Translations under genes and position numbers: made by a program | The notes under the pieces: generated by a model | What the model saw: the letters and a program-made list of their open reading frames with translations, nothing else | Databases searched by the model: none | What the model was told of the DNA's origin: nothing | Assembly (NCBI GenBank): GCA_937873665.1 | Contig: CALMYW010000522.1 | Location: forward strand, 1 to 6,820 | Direction of reading: 5' to 3' | Length of the DNA: 6,820 nt | DNA from: an uncultured Sphingorhabdus sp. | Lineage (GTDB): Bacteria; Pseudomonadota; Alphaproteobacteria; Sphingomonadales; Sphingomonadaceae | Shown here: positions 1 to 5,896 of the stretch, in pieces | Layout: every line of letters starts with the position of its first letter | Position numbering within the stretch: position 1 is the first letter of the stretch

Positions 1-235
1 CCGGCATCGTGCCGGTGATAGTCATGACGCCGCCGCGTTCGATCACGCTCAAATCGGTGCGCAGGCGCGCGCTGGCGATCCTGAGGCCGCGTTTCGACCA
101 ATGCACCGTGTCAATCATGCATTCACCTGCTCGCAGCGCACCCAGCCGCCGCAATACGCGAATGTCGAGTGCCAGCGCGTCCTCAACATCGGCCACGCGC
201 GTTGATCGCTTTGCCCCCGATCCTATGCCACCCAT
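1..235 (-). CDS. MGGxGSG-type small hypothetical protein, N-terminal part (cut by window edge)
   Basis: This open frame runs off the left edge of the window, so only the first 78 residues are seen and there is no stop codon. The protein begins MGGIGSGAKRSTR, followed by a segment containing DALALDIRVLRRLG, a Cys at residue 39 and the stretch MIDTVHWSKRGL. Short proteins opening with MGGxGSGR and then a 'leu-asp-x-arg-x-leu' block are familiar from alphaproteobacterial accessory DNA, especially sphingomonads; their function is unknown to me. I chose the ATG at 235 because GGAGG (241-245 on the minus strand) lies 5 bases upstream; two in-frame ATGs at 250 and 247 are possible but lack such a site. 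The basic N-terminus and small size would suit a nucleic-acid-binding protein, but that is a guess. The gene diverges from everything to its right. Confidence 0.8.
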   Translation of the reverse strand, partial: MGGIGSGAKRSTRVADVEDALALDIRVLRRLGALRAGECMIDTVHWSKRGLRIASARLRTDLSVIERGGVMTITGTMP

Positions 236-262
236 CGCCGCCTCCATCATGTGCGGCACCAT

Positions 263-294
263 CATATACCGGACAGGGCCACGTCTCAGGGCCA
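263..294 (-). promoter_or_regulatory. Candidate promoter with 8-bp direct repeats upstream of the MGGxGSG gene
   Basis: Reading leftwards, TATATG (268-263) is a plausible -10 element about 28 bases before the chosen start codon. Just upstream of it, CAGGGCCA occurs twice on the plus strand (274-281 and 287-294), a 13-bp period. The copies lie where the -35 region would be and no good -35 hexamer is visible, which could mean an activator-dependent promoter or a repressor site. The pattern is short enough that chance is possible. Confidence 0.3.
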
Positions 295-387
295 GTCTTC
301 AGACCCGGCATGAAACAGTCCGTATGCCTCTAAAGCGCCTGTTTCTGCGAAATCCTGCGGCTTGGGGCGGGCTGGACCAGCTTTTTA

Positions 388-416
388 TTGAGTTGAAACC
401 TTTACTTCCTCATACA
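388..416 (+). promoter_or_regulatory. Sigma70-like promoter in front of the structured RNA
   Basis: TTGAGT (388-393) and CATACA (411-416) are separated by 17 bases, giving four of six matches to each consensus hexamer. The predicted transcription start, about 7 bases past the -10 element, falls near 423. That is where the first hairpin of the folded region opens (424), which supports this being the promoter of that RNA and, by read-through, of the lipoprotein gene. Confidence 0.5.
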
Positions 417-423
417 TGCCGTT

Positions 424-656
424 GGAACCGCCACGCACGGTTCTGGGGCGTAGTAACCCCGAATAGCCGGTTGGGCTGCCCGTAGTAGCCCGACACATCC
501 TTGACCCTATGGTCGGGGAGCCTGCGACGTATGTCCAGGGCTTCCCAGCCTAAAGGTCGTAGGGACCGAGCTATCGGTTTACTAACTCCCCGATCACCAA
601 GGATCAGGTGTGAAGTCGAAAGCGGGGGCGTACCGCACGACTTCAGGGGGAGTCGA
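424..656 (+). ncRNA. Large structured RNA, probably HEARO/omegaRNA-like (IscB-type guide RNA) without its nuclease gene
   Basis: The segment has dense complementarity. Local hairpins: 424-430/438-444; 444-448/457-461 with loop CGTAGTAA; 470-477/487-494 with loop GCCCGTAGT; and 611-618/638-645, which encloses GCGG/CCGC (622-625/633-636). A long-range helix ATCCTTG/CAAGGAT (497-503/598-604) closes a multibranch region. Inside it are GACC-CTAT-GGTC (503-514), TCGGGGAG against CTCCCCGA (513-520/586-593, partly competing with that hairpin), CCTGCGAC/GTCGTAGG (521-528/556-563) and ACCGA-GCTA-TCGGT (565-578). Loop bases TAGTAA (451-456) can pair with TTACTA (579-584), an apparent pseudoknot. The 3' end, AGGGGGAGTCGA, runs into ATGA. 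From memory this architecture and several blocks resemble HEARO (HNH endonuclease-associated RNA and ORF), now known as IscB omegaRNA; HEARO copies lacking the ORF are known. The class assignment is inference; a structured RNA as such is strongly supported. Boundaries are approximate and a guide segment would lie at the 5' end. Confidence 0.65.
645..652 (+). promoter_or_regulatory. Ribosome binding site of the lipoprotein gene, at the 3' end of the structured RNA
   Basis: AGGGGGAG lies four bases before the ATG at 657. Its first base is also the last base of the 3'-most RNA hairpin (611-618/638-645). The translation signal of the lipoprotein gene is thus supplied by the RNA element, and folding of that hairpin may affect access to it. 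Confidence 0.6.
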
Positions 657-1295
657 ATGAAACGCATCCTTCCATTCTTTGCAGCCTTGGCACTAACCGG
701 TTGCGATGCGATCCTCTCTCCTGAAATCGAGGACTGCGAACAGCAGTTGCTTCGGGAACTGCGCGCACCCGCGACATACAATCGCATCGAATCTGATACG
801 ACGGTCATGGATCATCTCAAGCCACCCGAATTTTGGGTTTCGATCAAGTATGACGCAGCCAATGCGTTCGGAACACCTATTCGCGGTGAAAAGATTTGCC
901 GGTATGCTTTGGTTGATGGCCGCGCGGACTTAAATCGCCCCATCGACATCGGGGCACCTATAGCCGGACTGGATTCCCCTGCGGAAAACATACCCTCCGC
1001 GCCTGTCGGCAAGAATGGCTCTTCAATTCCCGATGATCCACCGCAATCCGAAAAGTCAGCGCCAGCAGACCGTGTGCGTCACAGCCTTGGTTCCGATCAA
1101 AATGCAGGCAGGGATAAGCCTGTTGCAGCCGCCGAACTTTGCTGGGAGGGCTATTGCCCCTGCGATCCGCCTCAAGGTGGTCCCGATCAGCTTCTTTGCG
1201 ATGCGCTTCGAAGGGGCGATGCCGACCCCAAGATGCTGTCGGCTGGTAAATCGATGCGGGAAACGCGGCGGCAGATCGGCGAGTATCAATTTTGA
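657..1295 (+). CDS. Predicted lipoprotein with a Cys-rich C-terminal motif
   Basis: The 212-residue product starts MKRILPFFAALALTGCDA, a short lipoprotein signal peptide with lipobox L-T-G-C and lipidated Cys16. Asp at +2 is the residue that in Escherichia coli holds lipoproteins in the inner membrane; whether that rule applies here is unknown. The middle (about residues 90-150) is Pro/Ser/Asp-rich and probably a flexible linker. The C-terminal part has a compact motif with Cys-x5-Cys-x-Cys (ELCWEGYCPCDPP), then QLLCDALRRG and a basic helix ending MRETRRQIGEYQF. I do not recognise a named family. The frame stays open upstream to 501, but those codons overlap the structured RNA; the ATG at 657 has the ribosome binding site and the signal peptide. 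A second secreted-protein gene follows after 32 bases, so the two probably form an operon at the cell envelope. Confidence 0.85.
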   Translation: MKRILPFFAALALTGCDAILSPEIEDCEQQLLRELRAPATYNRIESDTTVMDHLKPPEFWVSIKYDAANAFGTPIRGEKICRYALVDGRADLNRPIDIGAPIAGLDSPAENIPSAPVGKNGSSIPDDPPQSEKSAPADRVRHSLGSDQNAGRDKPVAAAELCWEGYCPCDPPQGGPDQLLCDALRRGDADPKMLSAGKSMRETRRQIGEYQF

Positions 1296-1327
1296 CGTCC
1301 GCCGCGCCATTCAGAAGGAACGTGCGA

Positions 1328-1717
1328 ATGCCCCGGAAAACAGTTTGGACTTTGGCGGTTGCATCCGCAGTTGCTTTGGCATCGCCTGCGCAGGCCGATG
1401 ATTGGACGCTGGTGTGTAGCTATGATCGCGGCGTTCTTGTCGAAATCAAATACAACGCGGGCGATCCATCCCATGACGTTGCCGTCAGGCTGAATGGCGA
1501 GACGAACCTTCTCACCCATCGGGCGTTTGTTCCGGCTGCTCGCCTTACCGCCCCGAACAGCTACACGTTCATTGTGGACCGAGAGCGCACCGGGGTGGGT
1601 AATGAACGCAATCTCATCATCAAGTTGAACACCGACACGATGGCCTCAACCTTGGAGGCTGGGAACGGGGTGTCATGGGATTACCTTTCCTTGAAGGGAA
1701 CCTGCTCGGAAAAATAG
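1328..1717 (+). CDS. Small secreted (periplasmic) protein of unknown function
   Basis: The 129-residue protein opens MPRKTVWTLAVASAVALASPAQA, a classical Sec signal peptide with an A-Q-A cleavage site before Asp-Asp. The mature part of about 106 residues has two cysteines, one near each end (WTLVCSY and LKGTCSEK), that could form a disulfide, and alternating hydrophobic and polar stretches suggesting a beta-rich fold. I do not recognise a family; the general look is that of small periplasmic inhibitor or binding proteins, which is not enough to name it. The start is fixed by AGAAGGA (1313-1319) eight bases upstream; an in-frame TTG at 1292 overlapping the previous stop codon is less likely because it would place 12 polar residues before the signal peptide. 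It probably shares a transcript with the lipoprotein gene. Confidence 0.84.
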   Translation: MPRKTVWTLAVASAVALASPAQADDWTLVCSYDRGVLVEIKYNAGDPSHDVAVRLNGETNLLTHRAFVPAARLTAPNSYTFIVDRERTGVGNERNLIIKLNTDTMASTLEAGNGVSWDYLSLKGTCSEK

Positions 1718-1734
1718 CCGATCACGCGGGGTTA

Positions 1735-1756
1735 CCATGCCGGAATTTGTGCATGG
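1735..1756. repeat. Inverted repeat between the secreted-protein gene and the R-M gene
   Basis: CCATGC (1735-1740) and GCATGG (1751-1756) form a perfect 6-bp inverted repeat around a 10-base spacer. It lies in the 89-base gap before the R-M enzyme. No T-run follows, so it is not an intrinsic terminator; it could be an operator controlling the R-M gene. No promoter hexamers stand out beside it. Confidence 0.35.
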
Positions 1757-1806
1757 CCACAGTCGCCGGGGTATCGCCCGATGGCAGTCGGCAATAAGGT
1801 CTGCAC

Positions 1807-4770
1807 ATGACCCCGCATGAGTTCCTAGCCAGATGGCGTAATGTCGAACTGAAAGAGCGCTCTGCCTCGCAGGCGCATTTCATGGACCTGTGCCGCCTGC
1901 TGGGTATTGATGACCCGGTTGCGGCGGACCCCAAGGGAGAATGGTTCACCTTCGAAAAAGGGGCAACCAAGACGAGCGGCGGCGAAGGCTGGGCCGATGT
2001 CTGGCGCAAGGGCCACTTCGCGTGGGAATACAAGGGCCGCGCCGCCAATCTTGAAAAGGCGTTCGACCAGCTCCTGCGCTATTCCATCGCGCTTGAAAGC
2101 CCGCCTCTGCTGATCGTCTCCGACATGGAGCGCATCCGCATCCATACCAACTGGACCAACACGGTTCAGCAGGTCCACGAACTCGCGCTGGAGGATTTGG
2201 CCGACGCGGCGAAGCGCGACCTGTTGCGCGCCTGCTTCGAAGACCCGGAACGTCTACGCCCCGCAAAAACTCGCCAAATGCTGACGGAAGAAGCGGCGCG
2301 AGAGTTCGCCGCCCTTGCCCAACGCCTGCGTGATCGGGGCAACGAGGCGCATGCCGTCGCCCATTTCGTGAATCGTCTGGTCTTTTGCATGTTCGCCGAG
2401 GACGTGGGCTTGCTTCCGAATGCCATGTTCACGCGGATGCTGGAAGCGAGCAGGACCAACCCCGGCCAATTTGCCGATCATGCGCGCACCCTGTTTGGCG
2501 CAATGAAATCCGGCGGCATGGTGGGTTTCGAAAAGGTCGAATGGTTCAACGGCGGCCTGTTTGACGATGATAGCGCATTGCCGCTTGAAGCCGCTGACAT
2601 AGGCAATCTAATTGCCGCTGCTCGGCTGGACTGGTCGGAAATCGACCCATCAATCCTTGGCACTTTGTTCGAGCGCGGCCTTGATCCAGACAAGCGCAGC
2701 CAGCTCGGTGCGCACTACACTGACCGCGACAAGATCATGATGATCGTTCGGCCTATCATTGTAGAACCACTTGAACGTGAATGGGCAGAAGTCAAAGCGT
2801 TGATCAGTGCTCAGATGGATAAGGTCGCTGAGGCAAAAGCGCGAACCCCGAAAACGCAAGCAGAAGCGCGAAAAGTTCACATGGCAGCGCGCCGCGCCGA
2901 AGAAGCTGCGTTTCGATCTGCACAGGCGGCACATGCAGGATTCATTGATCGGCTCCGGGAATTTCGAGTTCTCGATCCTGCATGTGGTTCAGGAAATTTC
3001 CTTTATCTTTCATTGCTTGCACTGAAGGACATAGAACATCGAGCCAACCTCGACGCTGAAGTGCTCGGTTTAGGCCGCTTTGCCCCGTCAGTTGGGCCTG
3101 AGAACGTGTTGGGGATCGAACTGAACCCCTACGCGGCTGAATTGGCGCGGGTTTCAGTCTGGATCGGCGAAATTCAGTGGATGCGGCGCAATGGCTTTGA
3201 TGCCTCGCGCAATCCTATCCTGCGCACGCTGGGGAATGTCGAATGTCGTGATGCCGTGCTAGATGTGGCGAGCGGGAAGCGGGCCACTTGGCCGGAAGCA
3301 GATGTGGTCATCGGCAATCCGCCATTCTTGGGATCTCGATTTCATCGCAAGGGGCGCCCCGCAACGAAGACGAAACCCGCCCTTGAAGGGCTCGGGGACG
3401 ATTACACGGACCAACTGTATACCGCTTACAAAGGGGTGGTTCCCGCGTCGGCCGACTTTGTCAGCTATTGGTTCGCAAATGCTCACGCCTTGTCGAATGG
3501 GGCACGGCTCATGGGTGTTGGGCTGATTGCAACTAAATCCATTGGAAAGGGTGCTAGCAACGAACCGTTGGCGAACTTTGTTCGCAATTCCGATTTCGGC
3601 ATCTCCAATGCTTGGCGCAACGAGGAATGGATCGTCAATGGCGCGGCAGTCCGCGTGGCGATCGTATGCGTGACCAAGTCACCGAGCGAGTTTGTGCTTG
3701 ACGGCAATCCGTGCGCAAGCATCAATACTGATCTTACTAGTGGTCTCGATATAACTGATGCAAAACCACTCAAACAGAACCGAAAAGTCGCGTTCCAGGG
3801 TGTCAAGCTGAATGGCCCATTTGAGATCAGCCCATCCACCGCCCGCCAAATGATCTCAAGGCCGCTAAACCCAAACGGGAAATCGAACAAATCAGTCGTG
3901 CGGCGGTTTGCGGGTAACGATGACGTTACAATGCGGGATCAGGACGCTTGGGTTATCGACTTTACTGATTTCCCAGAATTATCTGACGCCAGTTTGTTCG
4001 AAGATCCGTTCAGATGGGTTGAGAAGGAGGTGGCTTCCCAGCGCGCAGTACGCGAGGTTGGAAAAGCTACCGAAGTTGAACGGCTCGAAAAATTCTGGCT
4101 CATGCAACGGCCACGACCAAAATTAAGGATCGCTGCAGCACCGTTTACTAGAGTAATCGCAGTTCCCGAGACTAGTGAGCACCTAATATTCAGGTTCATA
4201 TCCTCAGAGTATGTATTCAGCGGCAGTCTATTTGCTATTTGCCGAGACGATGACGTTTCCTTTGGCATCCTATCTTCATATTTCCATCGGGTATGGACAC
4301 GCGCTCATGGCAATCAGTTGGGTGTCGGAAATCAAGGGCGATACAACGCAACCCGGACCTTTCTAACTTTCCCCTTCCCGAAAGGGCTTACACCCGACAT
4401 TCCCGCCGCCGACTATGCCCATGATCCTCGCGCACAGGCGATTGGTGTTGCCGCAGCGAGGCTCAATGAACTGCGCGAGAACTGGCTCAATCCGACCGAT
4501 CTGGTTCGACGCGAGCCTGAAGTCGTGCCCGGCTATCCCGACCGCATTTCGCCGGTAGATGATGCAGCGGCCAAGGAACTAGCGAAGCGAACCCTCACCA
4601 ACCTTTACAATGCGCGTCCCGCATGGCTCGATCATGCCCACCGCGCGTTGGACGAAGCCGTGGCCAATGCCTATGGTTGGGGCGACGATTACCGTGCCGG
4701 ATTGCTTACCGATGATGAAATTTTAGCACGGCTGTTCCGCTTGAACCAAGAAAGAACTGGCACCGGTTAA
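1807..4770 (+). CDS. MmeI-like type IIL restriction-modification enzyme (nuclease and adenine methyltransferase in one chain)
   Basis: The 987-residue protein has the full architecture of the MmeI family: one polypeptide that methylates adenine in its recognition site and cuts DNA a fixed distance away. An N-terminal nuclease domain has D64-x9-E74-Y-K76, matching the MmeI D-x9-E-x-K spacing. A helical region covers about 160-280. The methyltransferase domain follows with motif X-like GAHYT (301-305), a charged helical insert (about 320-380), AdoMet-binding DPACGSGNF (390-398), an acidic residue in GIELNP (E438) and catalytic NPPF (504-507), the N6-adenine form. A target recognition domain at about 620-860 ends in the family block GRYNATRTFLTFPFP, then a helical C-terminus. 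No key residue is missing, so both activities look intact. MmeI itself is about 920 residues. The ATG at 1807 has TAAGG (1795-1799) seven bases upstream. The DNA sequence recognised cannot be read from the protein by eye. GC content drops in the recognition domain (about 3700-4270), as expected where specificity segments are exchanged. Confidence 0.96.
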   Translation: MTPHEFLARWRNVELKERSASQAHFMDLCRLLGIDDPVAADPKGEWFTFEKGATKTSGGEGWADVWRKGHFAWEYKGRAANLEKAFDQLLRYSIALESPPLLIVSDMERIRIHTNWTNTVQQVHELALEDLADAAKRDLLRACFEDPERLRPAKTRQMLTEEAAREFAALAQRLRDRGNEAHAVAHFVNRLVFCMFAEDVGLLPNAMFTRMLEASRTNPGQFADHARTLFGAMKSGGMVGFEKVEWFNGGLFDDDSALPLEAADIGNLIAAARLDWSEIDPSILGTLFERGLDPDKRSQLGAHYTDRDKIMMIVRPIIVEPLEREWAEVKALISAQMDKVAEAKARTPKTQAEARKVHMAARRAEEAAFRSAQAAHAGFIDRLREFRVLDPACGSGNFLYLSLLALKDIEHRANLDAEVLGLGRFAPSVGPENVLGIELNPYAAELARVSVWIGEIQWMRRNGFDASRNPILRTLGNVECRDAVLDVASGKRATWPEADVVIGNPPFLGSRFHRKGRPATKTKPALEGLGDDYTDQLYTAYKGVVPASADFVSYWFANAHALSNGARLMGVGLIATKSIGKGASNEPLANFVRNSDFGISNAWRNEEWIVNGAAVRVAIVCVTKSPSEFVLDGNPCASINTDLTSGLDITDAKPLKQNRKVAFQGVKLNGPFEISPSTARQMISRPLNPNGKSNKSVVRRFAGNDDVTMRDQDAWVIDFTDFPELSDASLFEDPFRWVEKEVASQRAVREVGKATEVERLEKFWLMQRPRPKLRIAAAPFTRVIAVPETSEHLIFRFISSEYVFSGSLFAICRDDDVSFGILSSYFHRVWTRAHGNQLGVGNQGRYNATRTFLTFPFPKGLTPDIPAADYAHDPRAQAIGVAAARLNELRENWLNPTDLVRREPEVVPGYPDRISPVDDAAAKELAKRTLTNLYNARPAWLDHAHRALDEAVANAYGWGDDYRAGLLTDDEILARLFRLNQERTGTG

Positions 4771-4776
4771 TTCCGC

Positions 4777-5760
4777 TCAAATTTCAGGCGTAGGCAGAAT
4801 TCCAACTACAATCAGCCGGGTTACATCAAGAGAGCGATCGCGAACTTGGTATGTCTGCAGATATACCAAATCCTTCTTCATATGATCTATGAGGGTTTGC
4901 TTCAATTCATACAACTTATCGTAAGGTATACTGAAGTTAAGGGTCTTCAATCCCTCCTCAATTTTGACCTTTCCCCACCCATTGTCTTTGTTGAATTGGA
5001 TTACATCGCCAAGTAGTGGAGTAATTTCCTGGTCGACGATAGCGGTCTCAATGTCTTTCGCCATCCTTTGATCAAGGAACAGTACGGATTTGGCCTTTCC
5101 GCCAACCGATGATGTAATTTCAAAAGAGTCTGCACTCCTCCGGAGCGCTGTCTGCGCCATTTCACTTAGCAAGGGGGCGGCCATGGCGATTAGTTTTTGA
5201 CCGCTCTCGTAATCTATTTTTGAAATCGCAGCTTCGTTCTCAGACAACCGCTTTTCACGGTGAGATTCGGCAACTCGCCTTCTCACAAGCTCTTTTGTTT
5301 CGGGCGGAAGGCCGGCAAACAGAGCCGCATCATCCAGATAAGAATCAATAAGTTTGTCTACCTCCGCCATTTGACCATGACTAATTGTGCCATCGGTATT
5401 AAATGTAGGATTTGGTAGAAGATTTTGCGCAAGAACATCGCCGTCGATTTTCTCAACGATTCTTTCAGAGACATATGCAATCATATCAGACAATGGAATT
5501 TTGACAAAATCCTTGCTGTCTTCCGGCTGACCAGGGTCTTCAATATTAATATTGAATGAGCCATCCGATTGGCTTACAAGTTGTATGTTTATATTTGACC
5601 TGGCCGATATTTTTTTGACGAATTTACCCTTCGCACGAAACTGCGCCAGTTTCACCATCAGTCTTGAAGCAGCATATTGAAATCGAGCGGACTCATAAAA
5701 GTTCATTCGATGGGCGTCGGCAAGCGCTCCCTCGAAGTGGAATGTGAGTTTTTCAGCCAT
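4777..5760 (-). CDS. Uncharacterised protein, tail to tail with the R-M gene
   Basis: The 327-residue protein is soluble by appearance: no signal peptide and no membrane segment. The N-terminal part (about 1-75) begins KLTFHFEGALADAHRMNFY and ends in a beta-like stretch NINIQLVSQSDGSFNINIEDP. The centre (about 125-205) is charged and helical, with ETKELVRRRVAESHREKR. The C-terminal part (about 240-327) looks like a small beta domain, with GDVIQFNKDNGWGKVKI followed by strands ending TRLIVVGIL. The opening faintly recalls DUF7946-type proteins, a weak recollection that should not be used as a name. I chose the ATG at 5760, with AGAGGG (5770-5775, minus strand) nine bases upstream; a GTG at 5790 would add 10 residues but has no such site. 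Its stop codon lies 6 bases from that of the R-M enzyme. The gene is visibly more AT-rich than the N-terminal half of the R-M gene, suggesting separate acquisition. Confidence 0.88.
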   Translation of the reverse strand: MAEKLTFHFEGALADAHRMNFYESARFQYAASRLMVKLAQFRAKGKFVKKISARSNINIQLVSQSDGSFNINIEDPGQPEDSKDFVKIPLSDMIAYVSERIVEKIDGDVLAQNLLPNPTFNTDGTISHGQMAEVDKLIDSYLDDAALFAGLPPETKELVRRRVAESHREKRLSENEAAISKIDYESGQKLIAMAAPLLSEMAQTALRRSADSFEITSSVGGKAKSVLFLDQRMAKDIETAIVDQEITPLLGDVIQFNKDNGWGKVKIEEGLKTLNFSIPYDKLYELKQTLIDHMKKDLVYLQTYQVRDRSLDVTRLIVVGILPTPEI

Positions 5761-5787
5761 TTCGAATCGCCCTCTGACTTCCGCGCT

Positions 5788-5800
5788 CACTTGCTAAGTG
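5788..5800. repeat. Perfect palindrome CACTT-GCT-AAGTG in the divergent intergenic region
   Basis: Five-base arms (5788-5792 and 5796-5800) surround a 3-base centre. It sits between a TACAAT -10-like hexamer (5820-5815, minus strand) and the start codon of the minus-strand gene, so it would fall in that gene's untranslated leader or just past its transcription start. That is a reasonable place for a repressor site or a small leader hairpin. No -35 element is convincing for the minus-strand promoter. Confidence 0.35.
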
Positions 5801-5822
5801 ACCGGCAACATTGCATTGTATG

Positions 5823-5847
5823 AAAAGGTTTCCAAGGATGACCTTTT
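5823..5847. repeat. Inverted repeat AAAAGGT/ACCTTTT in the divergent intergenic region
   Basis: Seven-base arms (5823-5829 and 5841-5847) flank an 11-base centre that itself contains TCC-AA-GGA. On the plus strand a pyrimidine run follows (TTTTTCTCTC). The site lies between two divergent genes, so an operator shared by both promoters is more sensible than a terminator, though it has the look of a weak one. Confidence 0.4.
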
Positions 5848-5896
5848 TCTCTCGCATGAAAAATCCAGCTAGCTACAGGAATCTTTGTTGGGCCCC

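Noticed and set aside
312..345. Inverted repeat GAAACAG/CTGTTTC with a 20-base spacer
   Set aside because: The spacer is long, no terminator tail or promoter aligns with it, and I cannot tie it to any gene.
371..386. Terminator-like GCTG-GAC-CAGC followed by TTTTT
   Set aside because: The stem is only 4 bp and no plus-strand gene lies upstream for it to terminate; most likely chance just before the promoter.
9..485. 158-codon plus-strand open frame at the left end
   Set aside because: It is antisense to the MGGxGSG gene, runs into the promoter and RNA region, and its composition is that of a shadow frame.
501..656. In-frame N-terminal extension of the lipoprotein gene by 52 codons
   Set aside because: The codons overlap the structured RNA and would place a polar, Arg-rich stretch before the signal peptide; the ATG at 657 has the ribosome binding site.
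424..656. Group I or group II intron, RNase P RNA, tmRNA, 6S RNA or riboswitch as the identity of the folded region
   Set aside because: I see no domain V-like hairpin, no GTGYG start, none of the RNase P or tmRNA signature blocks, and no single long 6S-type rod; the order of stems fits HEARO better.
410..808. 132-codon minus-strand open frame across the structured RNA and the lipoprotein start
   Set aside because: It lies antisense to the folded RNA and to a convincing lipoprotein signal peptide, has no good ribosome binding site and no recognisable domain; GC-rich structured sequence gives such frames by chance.
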